NCBI GenBank assembly: GCA_963830565.1
Contig: CAWHMO010000011.1
Coordinates: forward strand, 75,687-139,686
Source: DATFDN01 sp963830565
GTDB taxonomy: Bacteria > Pseudomonadota > Alphaproteobacteria > Acetobacterales > Acetobacteraceae
Direction: 5' to 3'
DNA: 64,000 nucleotides
Shown: positions 8,285 through 16,601 of the stretch, one piece after another
Layout of the letters: every line of letters begins with the position of its first letter
Numbering within the stretch: position 1 is the stretch's first letter
Translations under genes and position numbers: made by a program
Notes under the pieces: generated by a model
Told to the model about the DNA's origin: nothing
What the model saw: the letters and a program-made list of their open reading frames with translations, nothing else
Database searches by the model: none

Positions 8285-9319
8285 ATGCGCCTCGCGACCG
8301 CGCTGCCGCAGGACGATTTGCGGCGCGTGCCGGACGCGGCGCGCGCGGCCGAGGCGGCGGGCTACGACGCGCTGCTCACGATGGAGAACAAGCACGACCC
8401 GTTCCTCGCGCACGCGCCGGCGGCGCTGGCGACCGAGCGGGTGGAGCTTGCGACCTCGGTCGCCATCGCCTTCCCGCGCAGCCCGATGGTGGTCGCCAAC
8501 GCCAGCTGGGATCTGCAGATCGCCTCGCGCGGGCGTTTCGTGCTCGGCCTCGGCCCGCAGATCCGCCCCCACAACGAGCGCCGCTTCTCGGTGCCGTGGT
8601 CGCCGCCGGCACCGCGCCTGCGCGAATACGTCCACGCGCTGCGGGCAATCTGGACCAGCTGGCAGACCGGCGAGCGGCTGCGCTTCGAGGGCCGGCACTA
8701 CGCCTTCACGCTGATGCCGCCCTACTTCGTCCCGCGGTCGCGGAACATGCGAATGGTCCCCGTGACACTCGCCGCGGTCGGCCCGCATTCGCTGCGCTTG
8801 GCCGGGGAGGTGGCGGACGGGGTGCGCCTGCACGGCTTCTGCACGCGCCGCTACCTGGAACAGGAGGTGATGCCCCGGTTGGCCGAGGGATTCGCGCGCA
8901 CCGGACGCGACCGAGCCGCCTTCGAGATCGCCGGCGGCGGCTTCATCGCCACCGGGCGAGACGAAGAGGAAACGGCGCGAATGGTCGAGGTGGCGCGCGG
9001 CCGGATCGCGTTCTACGGCTCGACGCCGGGGTATTGGCCGGTCCTGGAGGCGCACGGGTTGGGCGATCTGGGGCGGAAGCTGAACGCACTCTCGAAGGAG
9101 GGGAGATGGGCGGAGATGAGCCGCGAAATCCCCGACGGGGTGGTGCATCTGTTCGCCGCCGTCGGCACCCACGCGACGATCGCGCGCGCCATCGAGCAGC
9201 GTTTCGGGGGATTGGCCGATACCGTCTCGCTGGCCGGCAACGCGCCCGTGCCTGCGGATCTGCTGGCGGAGATACAGCGCATCCCGGCGCGATTCGAAGG
9301 CTTCAGGACCGCGTGGTAG
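8285..9319 (+). CDS. LLM-class oxidoreductase, paralogue of 6365-7420
   Basis: 344-residue luciferase-like protein starting MRLATALPQDDLRR. It shares with the minus-strand paralogue the segments EAAGYDALLTMENKHDPF, AIAFPRSPMVVA, GRFVLGLGPQIRPHNERRF, GVRLHGFCTRRYLEQ and VHLFAAVGTHATIARAIEQRFGG. It directly follows the enoyl-CoA hydratase gene (1 bp gap), so both may act in one acyl-CoA or ring-degradation route; that is inference. FMN or F420 cofactor undetermined. Confidence 0.88.
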   Translation: MRLATALPQDDLRRVPDAARAAEAAGYDALLTMENKHDPFLAHAPAALATERVELATSVAIAFPRSPMVVANASWDLQIASRGRFVLGLGPQIRPHNERRFSVPWSPPAPRLREYVHALRAIWTSWQTGERLRFEGRHYAFTLMPPYFVPRSRNMRMVPVTLAAVGPHSLRLAGEVADGVRLHGFCTRRYLEQEVMPRLAEGFARTGRDRAAFEIAGGGFIATGRDEEETARMVEVARGRIAFYGSTPGYWPVLEAHGLGDLGRKLNALSKEGRWAEMSREIPDGVVHLFAAVGTHATIARAIEQRFGGLADTVSLAGNAPVPADLLAEIQRIPARFEGFRTAW

Positions 9320-9420
9320 GAATGATCTTACCTGCAACGTGATGCCGCCGCAAGAGTCGCTTGTGAGCGCGCCTTCCCGCCACTATAGCTTCCTGGCATC
9401 CAGGAGTTGCCGGTCGCTCG

Positions 9421-10146
9421 ATGTCGCAAACGCCCGTCTACAAGCGCGTCCTGCTGAAAGTCTCCGGCGAGGCGCTCATGGCTCGGCGCGACTACGGCCT
9501 GGACAATGATAGGGTGCGCGCGATCGCCGCCGATATCGGCGACGTGGCCGCGATAGGCGTGCAGGTCTGCCTAGTGATCGGCGGCGGCAACATTTTCCGT
9601 GGCGTCTCGGCCGCCGCCGCCGGGATGGAGCGGGCGCAGGCCGACTATATCGGAATGCTGGCGACGGTGATGAACGCGCTGGCCATGCAGAGCGCGCTGG
9701 AAGCCAGGGGCGTGCCGACGCGCGTGCAGTCGGCCATCCCGATGGCCAGCGTGTGCGAGCCCTATATAAGGCGCCGGGCCGAGCGGCACATGGAAAAGGG
9801 CCGCGTGGTGATCTTCGCCGCCGGAACCGGCAACCCGTTCTTCACGACCGACACTGCCGCCGCCTTGCGCGCCGCGGAGATGACGTGCGACGCGCTGTTC
9901 AAGGGCACGCAGGTGGACGGGGTTTATTCCTCCGACCCGCGCCGGACGGCGGAAGCGGAGCGCTACGACGAGCTCACCTACCAGGATGTGCTGGCTAACC
10001 AACTCGCGGTGATGGACGCCGCGGCGATCAGCCTGGCGCGGGAGAACGCGTTGCCGATCGTCGTCTTCAACATCCACGCCCCCGGCGCATTCGCCGCGGT
10101 GGTCCGCGGCGAGGGCCGCTTCACCAGGATCATCGAACGGCGCTGA
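9421..10146 (+). CDS. pyrH: UMP kinase
   Basis: Phosphorylates UMP to UDP; hexameric amino-acid-kinase fold. 241 residues, normal length. Seen: KRVLLKVSGEALM (phosphate binding), VIGGGNIFRG, MLATVMNALAMQ, and AGTGNPFFTTDTAAALRAAEM in the nucleotide site. The start is ATG 9421; the 100 bp upstream hold no gene and presumably the promoter, since pyrH leads the run pyrH-frr-uppS-cdsA-dxr-rseP. The usual upstream neighbours rpsB and tsf are missing here and lie on the opposite strand at 14.7-16.4 kb. Confidence 0.97.
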   Translation: MSQTPVYKRVLLKVSGEALMARRDYGLDNDRVRAIAADIGDVAAIGVQVCLVIGGGNIFRGVSAAAAGMERAQADYIGMLATVMNALAMQSALEARGVPTRVQSAIPMASVCEPYIRRRAERHMEKGRVVIFAAGTGNPFFTTDTAAALRAAEMTCDALFKGTQVDGVYSSDPRRTAEAERYDELTYQDVLANQLAVMDAAAISLARENALPIVVFNIHAPGAFAAVVRGEGRFTRIIERR

Positions 10147-10165
10147 GACGCGCGGGAGGACCGAG

Positions 10166-10732
10166 ATGCCAGCCGATCTGAACACCCTCAAGCAGGACCT
10201 GACGCGGCGGATGGACGGCGCGCTTGAGACGCTGCGCCGGGAGTTCGCCGGCCTGCGCACCGGACGCGCCAGCCCCGCCCTGCTGGAGCCGGTGCGCGTT
10301 CATGCCTACGGCACCGAGGTGCCGCTGAACCAGGTCGGCAACACTGGTGTTCCCGAGCCGCGGATGCTCACCGTCCAGGTGTGGGATCGCTCGCTGGTCG
10401 GCGCCGTCGAGAAGGCCATCCGCGATGCCGGCCTTGGCCTCAACCCGGCTTCCGACGGACAGCTCGTCCGGGTGCCGATCCCGCAATTGACCACCGAGCG
10501 CCGGACCGAACTGGTCAAGCTCGCGCACAAATACGCCGAGGGCGCCAGGGTGGCGGTGCGGGCGGTGCGCCGCGACGGCATGGAGCAGATCAAGACCTAC
10601 GAGAAGAAGCACGAGATCGGCGAGGACGTGGCCAAGACCTGGCACGACGAGGTGCAGAAGCTGACGGACCAGTACATCAGGCGCACTGACGAGTCCCTGG
10701 CCGACAAGGAGAAGGACATCAGGCAGGTCTGA
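10166..10732 (+). CDS. frr: Ribosome recycling factor
   Basis: Works with EF-G to split the post-termination ribosome. 188 residues, close to the usual 185. Recognisable by FAGLRTGRASPALLEPVRVHAYG, PLNQVGNTGVPEPRMLTVQVWD, and the coiled-coil half with RRDGMEQIK. Start ATG 10166 preceded by GGGAGGA. It lies 19 bp after pyrH and 9 bp before uppS in the conserved order. Confidence 0.97.
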   Translation: MPADLNTLKQDLTRRMDGALETLRREFAGLRTGRASPALLEPVRVHAYGTEVPLNQVGNTGVPEPRMLTVQVWDRSLVGAVEKAIRDAGLGLNPASDGQLVRVPIPQLTTERRTELVKLAHKYAEGARVAVRAVRRDGMEQIKTYEKKHEIGEDVAKTWHDEVQKLTDQYIRRTDESLADKEKDIRQV

Positions 10733-10741
10733 GGAACCGGC

Positions 10742-11503
10742 GTGCCGCCGTTCATCCAGGCGCTCTCCGCCGGCGAGGCGGATGAGCAGACCCAGCCAAG
10801 CCCGCCACCTTCCCACGTGGCCATCATCATGGACGGCAACGGCCGCTGGGCGCGGTCGCGCCACCTGCCGCGCGTGGCCGGGCATCGCGAAGGCGCGCGC
10901 GCCGTCCGCCGGACCATCGAAGCGGCGATCGGCCACGGCGTCGGCTGGCTCACGCTGTACGCATTCAGCAGCGAGAACTGGCGCCGCCCGGCCGGGGAGG
11001 TGATCGATCTCACCGGATTGCTGCGCCACTATCTGCGCAGCGAGATCGCCGAGCTTGACGCCAACGGCGTGCGCCTGCGCGTCATCGGCGACCGCACGCG
11101 CTTCGATGCCGAGATCCAGCGCGATCTGGCGGACGCCGAGGCGCGCACCAGCGCCAACCGCCGGCTCAATCTGATCGTGGCGCTATCCTACGGCTCGCGG
11201 GCCGAGATCGCGCAGGCAGCGCGCGGGGCCGCCGAGGCGGCGCGCGACGGCCGGCTTGATCCGGCGACGCTCGACGAGGCGAGCTTTGGCGGATTGCTCT
11301 CGACGGTCGGAATACCCGATCCCGACTTGCTGATCCGCACCTCGGGCGAGCAGCGTCTGTCGAACTTCCTGCTCTGGCAGGCCGCCTACGCCGAGTTCCT
11401 GTTCATGGACGTACTCTGGCCGGATTTCGGCGAGGCGCATTTCGCCGCCGCGCTGGCCGAGTATGCGCGCCGGGAGCGACGCTTTGGCGGACGGCCTGGC
11501 TGA
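10742..11503 (+). CDS. uppS: Undecaprenyl diphosphate synthase
   Basis: cis-Prenyltransferase that makes the C55 lipid carrier for peptidoglycan and other envelope polymers. 253 residues. The catalytic Asp lies in IIMDGNGRWAR, followed by HREGARAVRR, the LYAFSSENWRRP segment, and the C-terminal LLIRTSGEQRLSNFLLWQ and YAEFLF. Start taken as GTG 10742 shortly after frr; an N-terminal extension of about 20 residues precedes the core, so a later start is not impossible. Its 3' end overlaps the likely cdsA start. Confidence 0.96.
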   Translation: MPPFIQALSAGEADEQTQPSPPPSHVAIIMDGNGRWARSRHLPRVAGHREGARAVRRTIEAAIGHGVGWLTLYAFSSENWRRPAGEVIDLTGLLRHYLRSEIAELDANGVRLRVIGDRTRFDAEIQRDLADAEARTSANRRLNLIVALSYGSRAEIAQAARGAAEAARDGRLDPATLDEASFGGLLSTVGIPDPDLLIRTSGEQRLSNFLLWQAAYAEFLFMDVLWPDFGEAHFAAALAEYARRERRFGGRPG

Positions 11504-12200
11504 ACGCGTGATCCGTCCCCCGGCGCGTCGCCCCTGGGCGGATCTACGCGCGCGGGCGGTCTCGGCGCTGGTCCTTGCACCTCTAGCGCTCGGTGCGATG
11601 TGGGTTGGCGGCCCAGTGTTCCTCGTGCTGGTGGCGGCGCTCGCCCTCGGTCTCGCCTATGAATGGGCCAGCCTCTGCCGCGCCGGTGCCCTCCGGCGCG
11701 AATCGCTGGCGTGCGGAATATTCGCCATCGCCCTCTGGGCGATTGCCCTGGTCTGGCTGCGGGCGGACCCGCTCGTGGGGCGCGGGAATGTGATCGGGCT
11801 CGCGCTGGTGATTTGGGGCAGCGATGTCGGCGCCTATGTCGCCGGGCGGCTGATCGGCGGCCCACGTCTGGCGCCGCGCATCTCCCCCGGCAAGACCTGG
11901 GCGGGAGCGGCTGGCGGCGTGCTGGCTTCAGCCTTGGTCGCAGCATGTGCAGCCAAGCTACTTGTCTTAGAAGTTAATATCCCGGCGGCGCTTTGCCTCG
12001 GCGCCGCGCTTTCCGCCATCGGGCAGGCAGGTGATCTGGCGGAGAGCGCCGTCAAGCGCCGCTGCGGGGTGAAGGATTCCGGGCGGCTGATTCCTGGCCA
12101 TGGCGGGCTGCTGGACCGACTCGACGCGGCGTTGGCCGTGGTGCCGGTCGCGGCGGTCCTATCGCTCGCGCTCGGTCGTGGGGTAGTGCTGTGGCAATGA
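11484..12200 (+). CDS. cdsA: Phosphatidate cytidylyltransferase
   Basis: Integral membrane enzyme making CDP-diacylglycerol from phosphatidate and CTP. The protein is mostly hydrophobic with several membrane spans and ends with the family signature around residues 180-210 (SAVKRRCGVKDSGRLIPGHGG then LLDRLDA). The start is uncertain: TTG 11484 has GGGAG 7 nt upstream; ATG 11463 (overlapping uppS by 41 bp) and GTG 11508 are alternatives. Its TGA overlaps the dxr ATG as ATGA. Confidence 0.93.
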   Translation: MADGLAERVIRPPARRPWADLRARAVSALVLAPLALGAMWVGGPVFLVLVAALALGLAYEWASLCRAGALRRESLACGIFAIALWAIALVWLRADPLVGRGNVIGLALVIWGSDVGAYVAGRLIGGPRLAPRISPGKTWAGAAGGVLASALVAACAAKLLVLEVNIPAALCLGAALSAIGQAGDLAESAVKRRCGVKDSGRLIPGHGGLLDRLDAALAVVPVAAVLSLALGRGVVLWQ

Positions 12201-13369
12201 CAGACGCTCCTCGCTGGGTCACCGTCCTGGGCAGTACCGGCAGTGTCGGAACGCAGACCATCGAGCTGCTGGCCGCCGCGCCCGACCAATTCCGGGTCCG
12301 CGCGCTGGTCGCTGGCCGCAACGTCGCGCGTCTGGCCGAGCAGGCCATCGCATTGCGTGCCGAGCTTGCCGTCGTGAGCGATCCCGCCTGTGGCGGGGCG
12401 CTCCGCCAGGCGCTCGCCGGCACCGGAATCGAGGTCGGCGCGGGTCGGGAGGCGGTGATCGAGGCGGCCTCGCGCCCGGCGGACTGGACCATGGCGGCGA
12501 TCACCGGCGCTGCCGGCCTCGCGTCGACCCTGGCCGCCATCCGCCGTGGCGCCTGCGTGGCGTTGGCCAACAAGGAGGCCCTGGTCTGCGCCGGCGAGGT
12601 GATGCTGCGGGCAGTGCGCGAGGCCGGCGCCCGCCTGCTGCCGGTCGATTCCGAGCACAACGCGATCTTCCAGTCGCTGGCCGACGGCAACCGCGGCGCG
12701 CTGGAGCGGATCATTCTGACCGCCTCGGGCGGCCCGTTCCGCACCGCGAGCATGGAGGAGATGGCCCGCGCGACGCCGGAATCAGCCCTGAAGCATCCGG
12801 TCTGGTCGATGGGAGCCAAGATCTCGATCGACTCCGCCACGCTGATGAACAAGGGGCTGGAGGTGATCGAGGCGGCGCGGCTGTTCGATCTGCCCGAGAC
12901 GGCGATCGACGTGCTGGTGCATCCCCAGTCCGTCATCCACGGCCTGGTCTGCTACCAGGATGGCAGCGTGCTCGCCCAGCTCGGCGCCCCCGACATGCGC
13001 ATCCCCATCGCGCACACCCTGGCCTGGCCCGCGCGCCTGCCCACAAGCGCGCGCCGGCTCGACCTGGCCGCGGTCGGCCGGCTGGAGTTCCTGCAGCCCG
13101 ACCCGGTGCGGTTTCCGGCGCTGCGCGTGGCGCGCGAGGCGCTGCGCGCGGGCGGCGGGGCGCCGACCATCCTGAGCGCGGCCAACGAGATCGCCGTCGA
13201 GGCGTTCCTCGCCCGCCGGATCGGCTTCCTCGACATCGCGGTCACGGCCGAATCGGTTCTGGACCGGATGGGCGCCCCGCCCCTCGATACGCTGGAGGAG
13301 GTCGTGGCGCTGGATCAGGCGGCGCGGCGCGCGGCGCATGAGCGGATCGCTTCGGCGCGCGCGGCGTGA
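12197..13369 (+). CDS. dxr: 1-deoxy-D-xylulose-5-phosphate reductoisomerase
   Basis: Second step of the MEP isoprenoid pathway, NADPH-dependent. 390 residues from ATG 12197, chosen because ATGA (12197-12200) couples it to cdsA; GTG 12191 would add two residues. Seen: VLGSTGSVGTQTIELL (NADPH), ANKEALVCAG, LPVDSEHNAIFQ (metal and substrate), SGGPFRT, HPVWSMGAKISIDSATLMNKG. Provides precursor for the product of the neighbouring uppS. Confidence 0.97.
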   Translation: MTDAPRWVTVLGSTGSVGTQTIELLAAAPDQFRVRALVAGRNVARLAEQAIALRAELAVVSDPACGGALRQALAGTGIEVGAGREAVIEAASRPADWTMAAITGAAGLASTLAAIRRGACVALANKEALVCAGEVMLRAVREAGARLLPVDSEHNAIFQSLADGNRGALERIILTASGGPFRTASMEEMARATPESALKHPVWSMGAKISIDSATLMNKGLEVIEAARLFDLPETAIDVLVHPQSVIHGLVCYQDGSVLAQLGAPDMRIPIAHTLAWPARLPTSARRLDLAAVGRLEFLQPDPVRFPALRVAREALRAGGGAPTILSAANEIAVEAFLARRIGFLDIAVTAESVLDRMGAPPLDTLEEVVALDQAARRAAHERIASARAA

Positions 13370-13401
13370 TAGGATAAGCGGTAAATCTTCCGAAGGCTCG
13401 C

Positions 13402-14505
13402 GTGCTTCAGACCGTTCCCGATTTCGCCCGCACCGTTGTCGCGTTCCTCGTCTGCCTGGGCGTGCTCGTGTTCATCCACGAACTCGGACACTACCTCGCC
13501 GCGCGCTGGCGCGGGGTGCATGTCGAGGCATTCTCCATCGGCTTCGGCCAGCCCTTGACGAGCTGGGTGGACCGGCGCGGGACCGTCTGGAAGGTCGCGT
13601 GGATTCCGCTCGGCGGCTACGTGAAGCTGCACGGGCAGGAGCGGGTGGAGGATGTTTCGCCCGAGCGGCGCGCCTCGCGCATCCCCGGGCGCACCTTCCA
13701 GGAGAAATCGGTCGGCTCCCGCGCGATCGTGGTCGCCGCCGGGCCGGCCGCGAACTTCTTTCTGACCTTCGTGCTGTTCTTCGCCCTTTTCGCGGCACTG
13801 GGCCGACCAGTGGCGCTGCCCGTCGTGACCGATGTGCTCCCCGGTTCGGCGGCCGCCAAGGCCGGGCTGACCGCCCAGGACAGGGTCGTGGCGATCGACG
13901 GCAAGCCGATCGCCACGTTCGAGGAGCTGCAGGCGGCCGTCGGGGCGCATCCTGGGGCACCGATGACCATGATGGTCCGGCGCGACGGGACCGAGCGAAC
14001 CGTCTCGGCCACGGTGGGAACGCACGACGAGAACGGCCGCAAGACCGGCCTGCTCGGCATCAAGGGGGGCGTGGTCGAGTATCGGCGGGAGTCGGTCCCG
14101 GGCGCGCTGTGGGGCGGGCTGACCGAGACCTGGCGTGTCACCGCTGAGACCGTACGCGGCATCGCGCAAATGGTGAGCGGCCACGGCGGCGCCGGAGAAA
14201 TCGGCGGGCCGCTGCGCATCGCCCAGCTCTCGGGCGAGGTGGCCGCGCTGGGAGCGGCGAGCTTCGTGTCGTTCGTTGCGGTGCTGTCGGTCAATCTAGG
14301 ACTGATCAACCTGTTCCCGATCCCGGTGCTGGATGGCGGGCACCTGCTGTTCTACCTGTTCGAGGCGATCCGCGGCCGCCCGTTGCCGCCTCGCGCACAG
14401 GAATACGGGGTCCGCGCCGGATTGGCGCTGCTCGTCGGGCTGATGGTGTTCGCGACGTGGAACGACCTGAGCCATTTCGGTCTGTTCCGCTGGGTGATGG
14501 GCTGA
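13402..14505 (+). CDS. rseP: Site-2 membrane metalloprotease RseP
   Basis: Intramembrane zinc protease that releases sigma-factor control by cutting anti-sigma proteins inside the membrane. 367 residues; zinc motif HELGHY at about residues 26-31 in the first membrane span, one PDZ domain around residues 125-190 (LPVVTDVLPGSAAAKAGL), and the C-terminal catalytic NLFPIPVLDGGHLLFY. Start GTG 13402. It ends the conserved core run; the usual downstream bamA-lpxD-fabZ-lpxA genes are not present, because convergent tsf/rpsB follow. It might process the anti-sigma factor at 52.5 kb, which is speculation. Confidence 0.95.
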   Translation: MLQTVPDFARTVVAFLVCLGVLVFIHELGHYLAARWRGVHVEAFSIGFGQPLTSWVDRRGTVWKVAWIPLGGYVKLHGQERVEDVSPERRASRIPGRTFQEKSVGSRAIVVAAGPAANFFLTFVLFFALFAALGRPVALPVVTDVLPGSAAAKAGLTAQDRVVAIDGKPIATFEELQAAVGAHPGAPMTMMVRRDGTERTVSATVGTHDENGRKTGLLGIKGGVVEYRRESVPGALWGGLTETWRVTAETVRGIAQMVSGHGGAGEIGGPLRIAQLSGEVAALGAASFVSFVAVLSVNLGLINLFPIPVLDGGHLLFYLFEAIRGRPLPPRAQEYGVRAGLALLVGLMVFATWNDLSHFGLFRWVMG

Positions 14506-14562
14506 AGCTGGCCAGGAGTTGCGGCACTGGGCCGTTAAGCCTGCCCGCCACAAGGACTTGGG

Positions 14563-14584
14563 TGGCCGGACCGAGGTCCGGCCA
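14563..14584. terminator. Palindrome between convergent rseP and tsf
   Basis: Perfect inverted repeat TGGCCGGACC-GA-GGTCCGGCCA in the 169-bp gap between convergent genes. It can form a hairpin in either transcript and may serve as a bidirectional terminator, though no T-tract follows. It resembles other GC-rich intergenic palindromes common in alphaproteobacteria. Confidence 0.5.
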
Positions 14585-14674
14585 TGGCAGAATAATGATA
14601 CTGGGGGGCCCTATGGACCAATCGATTGAATGCCCTTCCCGCAGCAAGGAGAGGGGGAGAAGCAGGCCCCGTCT

Positions 14675-15583
14675 CTAAACCCCTGCCGGCGCGGGTTCGG
14701 CGACGGCATCCGGGTCCTGCGGCTTGGCCAGCCCTTCGCCCAGGGTGAAGCGAGCGAAGTCCGAGACGCTGGCGCCCGCCTTCTTCAGCACCGCCCGCAC
14801 CCGGCTCTCGCCGTCATGCACCCAGACCTGCTCCAGCAGCACGACCTCCTCGTAGTATTTGCGGATACGGCCCTCGACCATCTTCTCGACGATGGCGTCG
14901 GGCTTGCCGGACTCGCGGGCCTGCGCCGCCAGGATCGCCTTCTCGCGCTCCAGCGCGGCGGGATCGACGCCGCCGATGTCGACCGCCTCCGGCCGGCTCG
15001 CCGCGACGTGCATCCCGATCTGCCGGCCCAGCAGCTCCAGCCCCTCCAGCTCGTCCGACGCCTCCAGCGCGACGAGCACGCCGATCCGCCCGAGCCCCGG
15101 CCGCACCGTCTGGTGGACGTAGCTCGCCACCGCACCCCGCTCGATGCTCAGCACGCGGGCGCGGCGGATCGACATGTTCTCGCCGATCGTCGCCACCAAG
15201 TGCGTGAGCTGCTCGCCCACCGACCGGTCGGCCCCCGGATAGGGCGCCCCCTTGATTGCGTCGAGATCCTCGCCCGCTAACAGCGCGGCCTTGGCGACCT
15301 CCTCGACGAATGCCTGGAACATCTCGTTGCGGGCGACGAAGTCGGTTTCGGAGTTCACCTCCACCATCGCCGCCCGACGCGGAGCCGAGGCAATGCCCAC
15401 CAGTCCCTCGGCGGCCAGCCGGCCCGACTTCTTTGCCGCCGCGGCGAGGCCCTTCTTGCGCAGCCAGTCGACCGCAGCCTCGAGATCGCCTCCGCTCTCG
15501 GAGAGCGCCCGCTTGCAATCCATCATCCCCGCGCCGCTCTTCTCGCGGAGTTCCTTCACCATCGCCGCCGTGATTTCGGCCAT
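14675..15583 (-). CDS. tsf: Elongation factor Ts
   Basis: Guanine-nucleotide exchange factor for EF-Tu. 302 residues starting MAEITAAMVKELREKSGAG at ATG 15583. The family segments GMMDCKRALSES, DWLRKKGL, the TDFVAR box (NSETDFVARNEMF) and HVAASRPEAV are present. It is the second gene after rpsB, 38 bp downstream. The convergent end faces rseP. Normally part of rpsB-tsf-pyrH-frr; here the pair is inverted and displaced relative to pyrH. Confidence 0.97.
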   Translation of the reverse strand: MAEITAAMVKELREKSGAGMMDCKRALSESGGDLEAAVDWLRKKGLAAAAKKSGRLAAEGLVGIASAPRRAAMVEVNSETDFVARNEMFQAFVEEVAKAALLAGEDLDAIKGAPYPGADRSVGEQLTHLVATIGENMSIRRARVLSIERGAVASYVHQTVRPGLGRIGVLVALEASDELEGLELLGRQIGMHVAASRPEAVDIGGVDPAALEREKAILAAQARESGKPDAIVEKMVEGRIRKYYEEVVLLEQVWVHDGESRVRAVLKKAGASVSDFARFTLGEGLAKPQDPDAVAEPAPAGV

Positions 15584-15621
15584 AACCCTTCTCCGTACCG
15601 CTGAAATGTCAGAAGCCCTAT

Positions 15622-16404
15622 TCAGGCGGCGGGTTGCTCGGCCGGCGCCTCGATCTCGGGCAGCGCCTCCGGCGGCAGCTCCTCGGCGGCGCCGATGTCG
15701 GCGCCCGAGGCGGCCATCTCGGCACTGATGCCGTCCAGCACCGCCCCGGAGACCAGGTCGCAGTAGAGGGTGATGGCGCGAATCGCGTCGTCGTTGCCGG
15801 GGATCGGGTAGGTGACGCCGCGCGGGTCGGAGTTGGAGTTGAGCACCGCGACCACCGGGATACGCAGCTTCGCCGCCTCCTCGACCGCGAGCTTCTCCTT
15901 GTTGGTGTCGATGATGAACAGGATGTCCGGGAGGCCGCCCATGTCCTTGATGCCGCCCAGCGCGCGTTCCAGCTTGTCGCGTTCGCGCGTCAGTCCCAGC
16001 ACCTCCTTCTTGGTGAGGCCCTGGATGTCGCCGCCCAGCATCTCGTCGATCTGGCGCAGCCGCCTGAGGCTGCCCGTGATGGTCTTCCAGTTGGTCAGCG
16101 TGCCGCCGAGCCAGCGATGGTTGATGTAGTACTGGCCACACCTTTTGGCGGCGTCGGCGACGTATTCGGCCGCCGCGCGCTTGGTGCCGACGAACAGCAC
16201 GCGCCCGCCGGCGGCGACCACGTCGCGGACGGCGCGCAGCGCGCGGTCGAGCATCGGGGTCGTCTGCTGCAGGTCGATGATGTGGACCTGGTTGCGCACG
16301 CCGAACAGGTACGGCGCCATGCGCGGGTTCCAGCGGCGCGTGTGGTGGCCGAAATGCACGCCAGCTTCCAGAAGCTGGCGCAGGCTGAAGTCGGGCATCG
16401 CCAT
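15622..16404 (-). CDS. rpsB: 30S ribosomal protein S2
   Basis: 260 residues, normal length. Start ATG 16404 with GGAAAGGATCGC upstream; the tandem MAMPDF leaves a second ATG at 16398 as an alternative. Family segments: LLEAGVHFGHHTRRWNPRM, LFVGTKRAAAEYVADAA, NHRWLGGTLTNW, PDILFIIDTNKE and VAVLNSNSDPRGVTYPIPGND. The C-terminus is rich in Glu, Ala and Pro. The 200 bp upstream, shared with the divergent aldo/keto reductase gene, should hold the promoter. Confidence 0.98.
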   Translation of the reverse strand: MAMPDFSLRQLLEAGVHFGHHTRRWNPRMAPYLFGVRNQVHIIDLQQTTPMLDRALRAVRDVVAAGGRVLFVGTKRAAAEYVADAAKRCGQYYINHRWLGGTLTNWKTITGSLRRLRQIDEMLGGDIQGLTKKEVLGLTRERDKLERALGGIKDMGGLPDILFIIDTNKEKLAVEEAAKLRIPVVAVLNSNSDPRGVTYPIPGNDDAIRAITLYCDLVSGAVLDGISAEMAASGADIGAAEELPPEALPEIEAPAEQPAA

Positions 16405-16601
16405 GATGCGATCCTTTCCGTTCGTCCGGTTGGGCCTCCGCAGGGCTCGCGCCAAGCGCACCGGATCCGGATGGGAAAGGCGCCCTGCATGTGAATTACC
16501 GCTCGCGCGCTGGCGCGGTCGGCGGGCGGGATATGGCGGAGCCGGCGCCGCTTGGCAAGCGCTTCCCCGCACCCGATCTGGATAGCCGGAAGGAGCGTGC
16601 C

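Noticed and set aside
10130..11029. Minus-strand open frame opposite frr and uppS
   Set aside because: Antisense of conserved genes with no recognisable protein pattern.
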